From assembly GCA_038373885.1 (NCBI GenBank), contig JAWZYV010019530.1, positions 310,001 through 374,000 of the forward strand: a DNA stretch of 64,000 nt, written 5' to 3'. The DNA comes from Cheiracanthium punctorium (taxonomy: Eukaryota; Arthropoda; Arachnida; Araneae; Cheiracanthiidae). Both the position numbers and the translations under genes were made by a program. The notes under the pieces were generated by a model. That model was given only the letters and a program-made list of their open reading frames with translations, had not been told where the DNA came from and ran no database searches. This document shows, piece after piece, positions 43,887-54,601 of the stretch (position 1 is the first letter of the stretch; each line of letters begins with the position of its first letter).

Positions 43887-45376
43887 ACATTTGACACAAC
43901 CTCTTCCAACAGAGGCCATATTACTGCTGCCTGCGTCAGTATACAAAAGAAACTGGGACGTGCACTTCTTTGGTCAGCTTGCCGTCATCACACTGGAGAA
44001 GTCATTTTATCTCATGTTTTTTGATGATATAAAGATTGAAGTTTCAAAGTCAGCAGATGTAACCTTGTTTAAACGGTTTCGGGCAGGGCCTGATTAACAC
44101 ACGGGCCGACTGGGCCAAGGCCCAGGGGCCGATGGCTGTTAGCGGCAGTTTTAATATTTTAATTAAAAAAATTTACAAATATTTTATAAAATATTACTTC
44201 GTGAAAATTGACATAGTTTTTTTTGTCTAATATACATAGTAAAATCAAACAATGAATGTGTATTAGTCCTGATTTATATGTTTATGTAATATACTGTAAT
44301 GCATCAAAATTAAAAAAAAAGTTGTAATAGTATTAAAAGAAAGGGGTAGGGTTCGAATGCATATTTGGCCCTGGGCCCAGTTTTGGCTTGATCGGGCTCT
44401 GGCTTCGGGACAATTTTCATCATCTTGATAATGGTGAATTGAAACCATATGACTCAAAATCAATGAATGGATCAAAGAATAGTCAGTGGTCTTAGAACCA
44501 ATGCAATCCAAACAGCAAAATATGCCATTAGTTCTGGGAAATATAGCGATGATTAAATGGAGTTCACAAAGCTTTGCCTATTATATTTAGACTTTCCTAA
44601 TAATGAACAAGAAGTTAAATTAAATCACCCAGGAGCATTGCACAAAGCACGCTGGATGGCAAAACTGTTATACACAATTAAAATTTGTCTTCTTGAACAG
44701 CAAACACAGCAACTGCCTACTGCCACAATAACATCTAAACAGCAGGTACCTAAACTGCATGACTTTTTCAACTTTGAAACTCTCATTTACAGCTCCTGGT
44801 GGATAACTTGTGATACTGCAATACATGCTCCTTGGAATGACTTACAAATGCTTCATTCTCTTATGGCGTATAAGGTTGTCCATCCCATTATATCTGAAAG
44901 TGCAATCAAAGTTTTTGAGAAACACTACTGGTATCTCGCAGAAGAGATGGTACCACTTGCCCTTTGGACTGACTAAGTTCCACCAGAAAAAAAAGGCCAT
45001 TGCTAATGCAATGCTAGCTACAAAATCCGATTCTACCGATACTGTGTTTAAATTAAAAGGTAGATATGGCATGGATTTTGGAAAACCCAAATTTCCAAAA
45101 AATACAACTCTTTCTGATTTAGTTGGAGCAGACTCCTGGTTTTTATTTTATCTGCTAGAACAAGACTCAAGTTTTTTAGTAAAAGACGTTTCAGAATGGT
45201 CACTGTCTGCTTCCTACACTGCATCATTTACAAATTTGCAAGCATTGAATGTTGTCAATGACTGTGCAGAACGAGGGATAAATCTAAGTACTGATTATAT
45301 AGAATCGGCGAAACATGAAGATCACTACCAAAATGTTCTGCAAGTTGTAGAAAAAGATCGTCGAAAACAAAAATAA
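43887..45376 (+). pseudogene. Decayed transposase-like protein (CRHHxGE family), plus strand
   Basis: Plus-strand fragments run in family order: FDTTSSNRGHITAACV and LLWSACRHHTGEVILSH (43887-44015), then after a one-base frameshift in a T-run IKIEVSKSADVTLFKRF (about 44025-44075). Next come a hAT MITE, NFHHLDNGELKPYDS, a stop-ridden stretch, and LNHPGALHKARWMAKLLYTI (44600-44690). VPKLHDFFNFETLIYSSWW and EEMVPLALWTD follow, then an A-tract frameshift near 44976, GFGKPKFP-like DFGKPKFP, LVGADSWF, and NVVNDCAERGINLS ending HYQNVLQVVEKDRRKQK before TAA. The N-terminal third is absent. It is related to, but not the same subfamily as, the minus-strand copy that begins 100 bp away. Confidence 0.78.
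44084..44401. mobile_element. hAT-type MITE, 318 bp, inside the plus-strand pseudogene
   Basis: Starts CAGGGCCTGATTAACACACG, ends GGCTTGATCGGGCTCTG. GGGCCAAGGCCCAGGGGCC at the left pairs with TTGGCCCTGGGCCCAG at the right. Flanks GTTTCGGG (44076-44083) and GCTTCGGG (44402-44409) match at 7 of 8. The host protein frame resumes after it. Termini are similar to those of the element at 42706-43393. Confidence 0.9.
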
Positions 45377-45379
45377 TCT

Positions 45380-46359
45380 ACGAAAACAGCCAAAATTGAA
45401 CAACTTTTAAATCGAGTGTACTTATACAGATTTAATTATTATATATAATTTCGTTACGTATCAAAACAGTCTTAATTGCATTATTTATTTAAATTGCTTG
45501 CTTAATTTTTTTTTTTTTTTTGTCATGATGCTTTGTTTTTTAGAATTTCTGGTTTTGTTGTACATTACTAATTCCGGTACCCCTAAATGGTATTTAAATT
45601 TCACTAAACTTTATCTGTATTGTTTTTGTAGCATTTCGAACAAAAATAACATAGGGACAGACAATTTTTATAAGATGGGGATTTTGGATGCACCTAATAT
45701 ACAGTGTTAAAGTAAAAAATTAAAAACATAATACAGAATACGAGCCAGATCATCCTACTACACCAATCATGAAGGTCAGACTTTAATGTTAACCTCTTGA
45801 AGACGGGCGGTTGATATTTCAACCAAGCCGTAGAGCATCTTAAAGTGCGAGCGAGCATGGTTCATATTTCGACCAAGTAATGCTTTCCCCTCTTTTATTG
45901 TTCAATTGTACTGGACGGGAGGGGAGAGATGTCAACATCCATTCATCATTCTAGTTGCACCCCAGAAGAAGAATACACACGTAAACGGAATCCCCTTGTT
46001 CAAGAAGTGCGCTTTACTTGGGGGGCGGGAAAAGGCAATCCATCAACGATTGTAGCACTAAGAGCAGCTTTTGCTGAGAGTCACTGAAATGGGGAAAAGC
46101 ATGTTTAAGATGCTCCCGTTCTTCTGCAACAACACGGCCAAAATTTCCCCGCCGGGAAGAGGGTAATGTCTCCTCATTGCCCGACTTCATGCTCAGCGAG
46201 TATAATTTGTCTTGCATGCTAACTTTTCCAACAACGCTAGGTAATACGGTAATTGATTTAAGGTTTAATGGAAACCTCGATGTATCCTGTATGCCATGTG
46301 TATGTAAACTTCGCGAAAGGTCTGGTCGGTTTACCCTGTTTTGAAACAACCGCACCCGC
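45380..46359. other. No assignable feature
   Basis: AT-rich to 45760, then a somewhat GC-richer part to 46360. That part carries a 115-codon minus frame (46014-46361) with no motif I recognise; it may be a chance frame or an unknown repeat. Confidence 0.4.
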
Positions 46360-46367
46360 ACGTGTAC

Positions 46368-47282
46368 AAGAGATGAGATGGGCTCAATCCGAGCCCGGGC
46401 CCGAACCGGGCTCGGGCTCTGTCATACACGATTGTGTTCGGGCTCGGGCTCTTGATAAATTTCTCTTTTATTGAACAGACTCCTTGTAAACAGATTTTAA
46501 AAAGCGATTCATGGGAGAAATAAACTATAATTATTATTATTTGATAAAGTTATTGAATAAAAAGAGTTAGAAGTGCATTAAGAGTTTACTATTCTATTTG
46601 TCTTTAATTTGCACAAAAGGCAAAATCAATGATATTCTATCCATGAAGTAATAGACTTTTATTTATCTATTTGCTGAAATTTCGGTTTCGGGCTCCGACT
46701 TAAATAATACCGCTCGAACATTAACCCTTTGAGGCGCAGCCCTTTCTCAATGCTGAAAAAAGGGCAGCCGTTGCTATCGCTCGACTTAACTACCAGCATG
46801 AGGGCGGACGATCGAAACGTTCATCGCGTGCCACAGATCTTGAGACCCTTTTTTTGACACAGCTGGCTGTGAGACCCTTTTTTTGACACATCTGGCTGTG
46901 CCGCACAGCCAGCTGTGTCAAAAAAGGGTCTCTAGATCTGTTGCACGGGATGAACGTTTTTATCGTCCGCCATCTTGCTGGTAGTCGAGCGATGGCAACG
47001 GCTGCTCTTTTTTCAGCATTGGGCTATCTATCCAGTTGTTCTCGCGTTCTTCCATTTTCCAGCAGATGTCAGTGCTGTTAAAAAGAATCGTGACCATTTT
47101 TTGAAGGGAAATGACCTGCTAAAAAGAAAGGATTCTCGTGGAGCTCTGTCGCCCGCCACTATTTTTATAGAAATCCAATCTATTCTTCGTGACTGGCAAC
47201 AGTCAAAACGCCAGGTTTGGTGCTCCCAGATCGGGAACACCGCGCGTTAAAGGGTTAAAAAATGAGCCCGGACTCATCTCTA
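46368..47282. mobile_element. hAT-type element hosting a nested TTAA MITE
   Basis: Left AAGAGATGAGATGGGCTC and right GAGCCCGGACTCATCTCTA pair as imperfect inverted repeats. Flanks ACGTGTAC (46360-46367) and ACGCGTTC (47283-47290) match at 6 of 8. A GAGCCCGGGCC / CCGGGCTCGGGCTC-rich left subterminal region is notable. The MITE at 46725-47254 sits near the right end, so the hAT insertion is older. Confidence 0.72.
46725..47254 (+). mobile_element. piggyBac-like TTAA MITE, copy 3 (530 bp)
   Basis: Starts CCCTTTGAGGCGCAGCCC, ends CGCGCGTTAAAGGG. TTAA is at 46721-46724 and 47255-47258. It contains the full central palindrome (GACACAGCTGGCTGTG / CACAGCCAGCTGTGTC) with a local tandem duplication of GAGACCCTTTTTTTGACAC. 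It is the best copy for defining the long form of the family. Confidence 0.92.
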
Positions 47283-47877
47283 ACGCGTTCCCGTATTAAA
47301 ATGACCGTAATGCTTGCACGGGAATTTCTGCCGAGCACAATTCCATCTTCCCCAGCGATTATCTTCCAGAAATATAAACAAATATAAGTAACGCGGAATC
47401 ATAAAGTGAAAATTAGTTTCTCCAATATTAAAACACTTTCGAGTTTTAACACGAGGCTTGCCTATTAGCCACGCTCTATAAATTCCGTTCGAACTGAGTT
47501 TCATACAAGACAGGGAGAGAGAGTTCTGCGAATTCCCGAAAAGTTTCTTGCAATAACATCAGGCTCCTGCAAACGCGCTGGGAGAGAATTTTAATATCCT
47601 TTGTGCGTCGGGTGTTTTAATCAGATTCTCTTTCACTTTTCGTATTCCGGCCCGTGGGACTCTGTGATAAATTCAAATTGCCTTTGTCTTTTAAAAATTT
47701 ATTTATTTAATCATGATTTATACGTGATGTTTGTTTAAAATGAATGCGCTTGCATGAATGCTGATAACGCTCGTTTGAAAATTGTTTTTTCCCGTAGATT
47801 TACAGTCGTTTCTAAAACCCGGACGTTGCTGTCGAAGGAGTTGTGTTATATTGTTGGATAATGTGATTTGTCAGCAG

Positions 47878-48541
47878 TAGGGACTGATTGGCAGAAGTGC
47901 GGGTACGGGGAAAAAGCCTCATTGGGGGGCCCCCTCTAACGAGAACTTTCATATCACACCTTACAAAAAGCGATGTTATAAAAACATGCAAATCATTATT
48001 TAATCAAGATGCAAAGCGAAATGCAATAGTTGGGTAACCCCTGTACTATTAAATGCGGAATGTTAGTTTGTATGTTTGTTGAAGCGATCTCGAAAACGGC
48101 TCTAAGGATTTTCATAAAATTTCGTACCTGGATGTTTTTTGGGTCCAGGAAACGATTGTGCTAGGTCACGGGACTGAAAAACCACTCTGAACCGCTCAAA
48201 ATGTAAAAATTTCGTTTTGGACGGTAGTGCCCTCTATTGATCGTTTGGGAAACACAGTTGATGCGATCTTCGTAAAAGGAACGCTTAAATAACTTTGGGG
48301 CGGATTAAAAAATAGACGTTAAAGATATATTATAGTAAAAATAAATTTGCAAAGAAAAAAATATATGTAACTTGATTTCCAGCACACAGACAAGTAAACA
48401 TTTTAATCGCGATATACTACACCTTTCAGCTACGTAAGTCAAAATTTGAAATCTTTTAAACTTAAAGGGTCATTTGGGGACGCCCTTATTGCTGAAGGCC
48501 CGGGCGCTTACCCCGAATACCCTTCCGGAAATCAGTCCCTG
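47878..48541. mobile_element. hAT-type MITE, 664 bp
   Basis: Begins TAGGGACTGATTGGCAG and ends CTTCCGGAAATCAGTCCCTG. GGGGGGCCCCC at the left faces GGCCCGGGCGC at the right. Flanks GTCAGCAG (47870-47877) and GTTAGCTG (48542-48549) match at 6 of 8. Non-coding; the middle is AT-rich. Confidence 0.75.
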
Positions 48542-48549
48542 GTTAGCTG

Positions 48550-49088
48550 GCTCTGTTTATGGTATCAAGGGGGCCCAGAACTTCAGACATTTCATGGGTT
48601 CCCCCGATTCCTCGTAAAAAATGGCAGCGATATATTAACGGAACTTTCTAAAATCATATTCAGCCGATTGTAGTTAATTGGACAACCTCGAAGCTGGATC
48701 AGTTAGGTCCTTAATGCCCGGCTGATTGCATTTCAGAAACTTGCCCTAAGATTTCCAGACTAGACTTGTTGCACATATTAGAATGCCGTTATGACCTTTA
48801 TTGTACAACCCAAGTTCTGGCAAACATAGTAAACGTAAGAAAAGACAGAAGTGTTTTAGTGAAAATTGAGAAAACTTCATCACTTCTAAAATAATCTAAA
48901 ATTCGACCTAAATCTCTATGGATGAATGTTTTCCGAAAAAATCTCAAACTATCGGCAGAGAAGCTTTTTATGAACAATTTGGGGCCCTACCAATCTTAGG
49001 GCCTCTTGCAAATGCCCAAATCGCCCATTCGATAATCAGGTCCTGTTTGTCAGCTGTGTATAATAACTCACCCTCCGCTAGAAAAATG
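48550..49088. other. Repeat-like debris, not resolved
   Basis: GGGGGCCCAGAAC (48569) and GGGGCCCTACCAAT...AATCAGGTCCTG (48981-49044) look like further eroded hAT-type termini, but I could not define a pair or TSD. Confidence 0.4.
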
Positions 49089-50010
49089 CATACGGTTACG
49101 AATTTTCGGGGCAACCTGCAAGTTCTGGGGCTTAAAATAGTTTGAAATTCGTATTCTACGTTTAAAATAGTTAAATTTTGCTTTTTGTTGCATCGAAATT
49201 GGTCCACTAGAACCGGAGATTCGGAGGTTTCGGTTTCCCCATTGTTTTTCTATGGGTTTCTACAAATCTCGAGAAATATTGGTCCAAGGGCTTCGATCAC
49301 TTCACTTTTGGGGACTAATTTTTGACGCCAAATTGGACGATATTTTGCCAAAAGTCGCCAAGCTTGGCGACAGTTGGTCATTTGGCGCGATTTTCCCAAT
49401 GGGGCCTGAAAGTTTGTTTTTCTGCATTAAAAACGCATAATAACCTAGCATTTCTCGTCTATAACGTAATCAACATTCCCGCTTTATGTAGAATCTTCAA
49501 GAAATAGACTTTTCTGGAAGCTGCTCGCAGCTTCTGCCTCCTCTATAAATACTCTCCAGCGCGCTGTTCCGAGAGTTCAGTGTGAGTTTGCTCCCGTTGA
49601 GAGTGCGTGAATGGAGCTCTCTCAGTGAATACGCCTGCTTTGTGATAGAAGCGGTGTTTCGCGCTTGTTTATGAAGCTGTTTTTAAGTGCTGTGTGTGAA
49701 TTCTTGATTGTTGAGACTTGAGGGACTCTTTGTGTTATCTCTCGAATATTTCCACTGAAGTTTTACCTGTGGATGTGTTTTATTTTATGTGAGAATTACA
49801 GCATTTGTGAAAGCTTCTGATCTAAGCGGGCTGGTAAAAGCACATTACTGTTAGATTGTGCTTGTGAATTTTATATGGCTGATTGTTCTATTAAGTTCTA
49901 GAAGCAATATAGTTTGTGTTCCTTTTTACTAGACTTTTTACTAGAACTTTCTACACCAACTGGACTTTAGAACGATGAACCCAGAAACTAGCAGAGTATT
50001 CTGCATCAAT
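49089..50010 (+). mobile_element. LTR (probable solo LTR) of a retrotransposon, plus orientation
   Basis: The sequence from GGTTACGAATTTTCGGGGC through GCCTGTGGATGTG-type and TGGACTTTAGAACGATGAACC blocks to about TTCTGCATCAAT recurs in reverse complement at 60987-61620. It contains a TATA box and initiator in LTR arrangement (49544, 49578). U3 is therefore about 49089-49577, and R-U5 about 49578-50010. No adjoining gag or pol was found, so it is a solo LTR. LTR status rests on the promoter and the dispersed pair, not on seen TG...CA ends. Confidence 0.65.
49544..49583 (+). promoter_or_regulatory. TATA box plus arthropod initiator in the LTR
   Basis: TATAAATA at 49544-49551 and TTCAGTGT at 49577-49584 are about 33 bp apart, the standard spacing from TATA to the TCAGT initiator of arthropod pol II promoters. 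The start is predicted at the A near 49579. The inverted LTR at 60987 has lost this segment. Confidence 0.6.
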
Positions 50011-50020
50011 GCATTTAACG

Positions 50021-51042
50021 TACAATGATCTCTATACGCGTTTTAAGGGACTGATTTTAAATTGCGTATAAGTGAGAGCCGCGTATAACTGAACGGGTCT
50101 TATTTTCTAACTCTTCATCTGAATTATGAGAGACAGAACAGTAGAAAGAAAAATATGCTTTATAATATTTTCTCAGTTAAAAAGAGTAATGTAGAGTATT
50201 TTAAAACTTTTAATTCAAAAATAGAATGAACGTATAATTTCATTTTACGTAGGAGAAACTTTAGTTGTACTAACATTCTTTTATCAAAATGTCATCAACA
50301 CTGCATCTTATTTTTGTTCAAACAGGTTTTTTAATACAACCTCTTCCAACTCATTAAAATATGTTATTTTATTCGAAGTTAAGTCATCTCAATTGTCCTA
50401 GGGCTCCTAAAGCAGTATAGCATGTGATGGAACAGAAAGATCAATTGCATCATTTTCATCATATTCGCCTTTAACTCACCAAAACTAGTTTCAATGTCTT
50501 AGTTTACTTGATATTATGCACTCTCAAAAATTATTTCTTCAATTCTCGGAAATTTTGCAGCAATCAGTGCTGCCGGAATATTTCCGTTAATTGACAAAAT
50601 CCGTTTCCTTTTTCTCTTGTCAATTTGAAGAAACTTCTTTAGACTCAACGAAATTTTTTCTCTTCTTCAGATTTTCGGGAAGAATTCACAGAACTATTAC
50701 GTTTCCTTAGGTTACGAAAATTATTCGTTGAAAAATGACGGATAAATTAATGTATAAAGACGAATTTTTCTGAGAGTGTATTTTTATCAACATTCACAAC
50801 ATTTTCGGTTTTTAAACACCGTTCTCTTCGAGGACGGCGGACAAAAGTACATATGTGTGACAGGATTTGTGAATTGCGCTGTTTATTTTCGCGTATAGCT
50901 GAGAGAGACAGCTCAAAGTGGCGCTTATAAGCGAGAGACCCACGTCATTATTTTCCTATTCCTCCTGACGGGGCCTTCCAAAATTCGCGTATAAAAGAGA
51001 GACGCGTAAAACTGAGAGACGCTTAAGTGAGAGGTCGCTGTA
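50021..51042. mobile_element. TA-flanked element, about 1.0 kb, non-autonomous
   Basis: The left end (TACAATGATCTCTATACGCG) resembles the reverse complement of the right end (TACAGCGACCTCTCACTTAAG on the minus strand). Both flanks iterate CGTATAAGTGAGAG / CGCGTAAAACTGAGAG. The interior is AT-rich and non-coding. Tc1/mariner-type by termini, with moderate support; it lies directly behind the LTR. Confidence 0.55.
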
Positions 51043-51047
51043 CTTTG

Positions 51048-51083
51048 TATCAACAGATAGTCAATCTAGCATTTCAATATTGC
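51048..51083 (+). repeat. Short direct repeat of the LINE fragment start
   Basis: TATCAACAGATAGTCAATCT...AGCATTTCAATATT differs by one base from 52768-52801, where it begins the RNase H fragment. Here similarity ends after the 34 bp. Confidence 0.75.
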
Positions 51084-51186
51084 CTGGTAGTTAAAGTTAT
51101 CGTACAACGTTGTATAGTCATAAACCAAGCGAGTATAATCAGAAACCAACGTTGTATAATCATCCACTCTTGAGCTTAAATCATCC

Positions 51187-51285
51187 GTCCTTTCATAGGT
51201 GCAATGTTAGCTGCTTGCTAGTCATTCTCGTAATAAATTGGTCAGCACTTCCAGCCTCAATAGTGGCTAATGACTGGATGAAAAA
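51187..51285 (+). mobile_element. SINE body fragment
   Basis: CCGTCCTTTCATAGGTGCAA, AATAAATTGGTCAGCACTTC and CAATAGTGGCTAATG align with the bodies of the SINEs at 37383-37616 and 15224-15403. The tRNA head is missing or unrecognisable. Confidence 0.7.
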
Positions 51286-51589
51286 ACATAATTTAAACGT
51301 ATCATTCATTGAATTCGAAGTTCAGGATGCTCCTGCTGCATAAGCTGTTAAAAGTATTTCATTTTCAGAAAGCAAGTGCGATCTATTATATGACTTGGTG
51401 CCTACCAAGTGAAAATTCCATGTTTGTTTATATAATATTAAACATACATTTTTGCATATTAACATGTTTTTTTTTTGCATATTTTAACATGTTTAACAAG
51501 CGTTTCATGCGCTTAGCATCTAACAATTCTGCTGCAAACCCGGATTATAACAAGTCGGGGTCTGAAGCAAAAATTTAAATTGGCCGGGA

Positions 51590-52049
51590 GGGGGCGCATT
51601 TTTCCTCCCTTGTCTTTTCAATTGAACCATATCATTCTGAATCTAATATGTGAAATAAAGATCGTTTTCTATACAGTATGTAAAATAAATATCATTCAAA
51701 ACCTAAATTTGATTTTATTGAATGGATAAACCTGATACTTCATATAAAAGTAAAGTATAAGATTTCAAATCAGAAATGGTTTTAATGTTTAGTTGGTATA
51801 CTTCCTCAATAATGTTGTTATTAAAATCCATAGGCCAATTCAGCTTAACTTTTGTAAAATGGACAACAAACATTAAAGATTTTTATAGTGCTAATGGAAA
51901 GAATCAGCGATGTCATGTACAGTAGGCCAATTAAGGATGTCATTAACTTTTTTTATACGCAAATTTTATGACTTATGTCATTTTATCTCTCACCCCCTTT
52001 ATTGAAAATCGTCCGAATGTATCCCAAAAATGTGACATAAAAATGCTTT
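51590..52049. other. AT-rich spacer
   Basis: No coding or repeat feature apart from the edge of the tandem array that follows. Confidence 0.45.
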
Positions 52050-52050
52050 T

Positions 52051-52414
52051 ACATATATTTAAATACTATTAGTTCACAACAGCTTTAATCTATTGTTACA
52101 CTATTCCGTAAGCTGTAGAATATGCATCACATGTACTTTTTACGTATATTTAAATACTATTAGTTCACAGCAGCTGTAATCTATTGTTACACTATTCCGT
52201 GAGCTGTAGAATATGCATCGCATGTATTTTTTACATATATTTAAATACTATTAGTTCTCAACAGCTTTAATCTATTGTTACACTATTTCGTAAGCTGTAT
52301 AATATCCATCACATGTATTTTTTACATATATTTAAATACTATTAGTTCATAGCAGCTTTAACCTATGGTTACACTATTTCGTATGTTGTAGAATATGCAT
52401 CACATATATTTTTC
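52051..52414 (+). repeat. Tandem repeat, exactly four 91-bp units
   Basis: Units begin ACATATATTTAAATACTATT at 52051, 52142 (ACG variant), 52233 and 52324. Each contains AGCTTTAATCTATTGTTACAC and GAATATGCATCACATGTA. Total length is 364 bp with no indels. The copies differ by a handful of substitutions. Confidence 0.93.
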
Positions 52415-52765
52415 TATAAATAGGTTACAATCATAAAAATTGCAACGTAGGGTTACCAGGCGAAATACGCGAAAGATGAGAGATAAAAAGATATAGTCAA
52501 TTAATGTCGTTTTAATGTGGCAATTATGAAACTAAAAAATGAGGGGGGTTCAGGGGGGTCTCCCTCTGACGACACTGGAACAGACGAGTTTTTTATTTTA
52601 AATTACACCTACCTTATGTACCATTAGAAAAGAGTTCAAATCTCTTGTATTAATTTTTCAAATAATTAGTGGAACTAAAAATATTGTTGGGTGAAACTTG
52701 AAATTCATAACTGAGAAATGAAAAATTTAGTATCTTAAAATGAAAAATTCAAAATAAAATCAAAG
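52415..52765. other. AT-rich spacer with a possible element end
   Basis: GGGGGGTTCAGGGGGGTCTC...GACACTGG at 52543-52579 looks like an eroded DNA-element terminus, but no mate was found. Confidence 0.4.
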
Positions 52766-52768
52766 TAC

Positions 52769-53077
52769 ATGATATCAACAGATAATCAATCTAGCATTTC
52801 AATATTAGAAAGTAATATTACTACCGATACAATAGCTCATAAAATCCTAGATAAACTAAATAGCCTCAATAAAACCATCAACTTCAAATGGATCGAGGCA
52901 AGTGTTGTAGGAAATGAAATAGCAGACGAAATCGCCATCAAGCAGCACTTAATAATAGTAACCCAATTAACACTACAATTTGTAACGTTTGCGAATAGAT
53001 ACAATTGTGTTTCCCATTACCGTCCGACATCAAGTTTGAAACATACGTTAAAATCAATTAAAATTAGTGATTGTTAG
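52769..53077 (+). pseudogene. LINE RNase H fragment
   Basis: The frame reads STDNQSSISILES...KILDKLNSLNKTINFKWIEASVVGNEIADEIA. This follows the tail of a non-LTR retrotransposon RNase H domain: TD(S)QSS, then K.W..A.VVGNEIAD. The GNE(I/L)AD motif is highly characteristic. Only about 60 residues are family-like; the rest of the frame is unrelated. Probably a 5'-truncated LINE relic and the class that would mobilise the SINEs here. Confidence 0.75.
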
Positions 53078-53471
53078 TCCTAGTGGAATCAGCCAGAGAA
53101 AGTATTGCATAGAATTACTTTAGAAGACTATCTGAAGATCTATTACTTCAGTAATACTATCGGTATTATCGGTATTATTCAGTAATACTATCGGTAGTAA
53201 TACTATCTAATTTAGAAATCTAATTTTTTATAGAAATCTAATAGAAATCTAATTTTTTTTTAATCATCATGACCCCTTTCCATCATATCTTTATAAATTT
53301 AATAAGTCACCTACAGCTAGCTGTATCTTCAATGATTTAGTTAAGTCATTTCACTAGTTCATGATTCATTACTTTACGTACACAAATTATGAAAGAAAAC
53401 AATAATAGGAATAAATGCATAATATTTCTACTGTTACTAGTATTCTATAGTCCCTCGCCAATTTTGTTTAA

Positions 53472-53876
53472 CCTTTGAGGCGCAACCCTTTCCCAATGCT
53501 GAAAAAAGAGCAGCCGTTGCCATCATTCGACTTAACGACCAGCAAGATGGCGGACGATCGAAACATTCATCGCGTGCCACAGATCTAGACACCCTTTTTT
53601 GACGCAGAGCGATGGCAACGGCTGCTCTTTTTTCAGCATTGGGCAATCTATCCAGCTGTTCTTGCATTCTTCCCTTTTTCAATAGATGTCAGTGCTGTTA
53701 AAAATAATCGTGACCCTTTTTTGACGGGAAATGACGTGCTCAAAAGTAAAGGATTCTCGTGGAGCTATGTCTACCGCAACTATTTTTATAGAAATCCAAT
53801 CTATTCTTCGTGACTGGCAACAGTCAAAACGTCAGAGTTCGGTGTTCCCAGGGCGGGAATACTGCACGTTAAAGGG
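53472..53876 (+). mobile_element. piggyBac-like TTAA MITE, copy 4 (405 bp)
   Basis: Starts CCTTTGAGGCGCAACCC (one C lost), ends CTGCACGTTAAAGGG, with TTAA at 53468-53471 and 53877-53880. The central palindrome is shortened: GATCTAGACACCC runs straight into GAGCGATGGCAACGGCTGC. Confidence 0.9.
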
Positions 53877-53880
53877 TTAA

Positions 53881-54298
53881 ACATATCACTGAGCCTACCT
53901 AAAATGAAAGGCCGAAACTTTGTACATCACTTAATTAAAATATAGGTTGCATTTTACAGCCTGCAAATATTTCTGTACAATAGCTGTATAAAAATTTTAA
54001 TTTCGCATTTTTTTACATTGAACCGTTTGAAAATTTTAATTGGTATCATAAAATTCTTTATCTTCTTTTACGTAACTTTGCAATTCATTGCATGGGTCTA
54101 TGATCAATATTTAAGGAATAAAAGCCTAGATCAGTGTGTTTGGGACTCACTGTATATGACACGTATACATTATAAATGACAGGATAAAAAAAAATAATAA
54201 AAAGTACACGTGTTATGGTACTCGGGAATGTAGTCGTGTTCTGAGAAATATCCAGCACGATGAGGCTTTCTCAATCAAGAAATAATTCTTTGTTTTTC
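53881..54298. other. AT-rich spacer, no feature
   Basis: No gene, repeat pair or RNA gene recognised. Confidence 0.45.
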
Positions 54299-54306
54299 TT
54301 CACCAG

Positions 54307-54593
54307 CACAGTTGGGCATCATTAACTAAAATATTAGTTGAACTAAATATTCAACTAAAAACCAAGTTAGTTTTCACTGAACACAACTAAATGCTCAACT
54401 AAAGTAGTTGTTAGTTGAAAGTCCAACTAACTCGGCTCAGTTGTCACACTGGAGGCTAGTTGAACCCTAAAACTAATTAAGTTGAGCTAGTTGAACTTTA
54501 CAGCTAACAACTATTAGTTTAGTTGTCATTTACCCGTAAACTAACTAAATCAGTTCTAGTAGTTAGTTGAATGTTAGTTTTTGTCCAACTCTG
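54307..54593. mobile_element. hAT-type MITE built of AACTA/TAGTT motifs
   Basis: Starts CACAGTTGGGCATCATTAAC, ends GTTAGTTTTTGTCCAACTCTG. Flanks TTCACCAG (54299-54306) and CTCATCAG (54594-54601) agree at 6 of 8. The whole interior is a mosaic of TTAGTTGAACTAA-like self-complementary words. CAGAGTTGGGCAA-type ends are common in hAT elements of animals. Non-coding. Confidence 0.75.
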
Positions 54594-54601
54594 CTCATCA
54601 G

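Noticed and set aside
44842..45090. An 82-codon minus-strand frame
   Set aside because: Antisense shadow of the plus-strand transposase-like pseudogene, whose protein motifs are clear.
41651..45376. One gene broken by an inversion between its N- and C-terminal halves
   Set aside because: Both copies retain the equivalent catalytic-region block (HTNELP versus CRHHTGE), so they overlap in content and are better read as two related copies; the inversion model is not excluded for the outer parts.
46014..46361. A 115-codon minus-strand frame
   Set aside because: No recognisable motif and no splice or promoter support; listed only as unassigned sequence.
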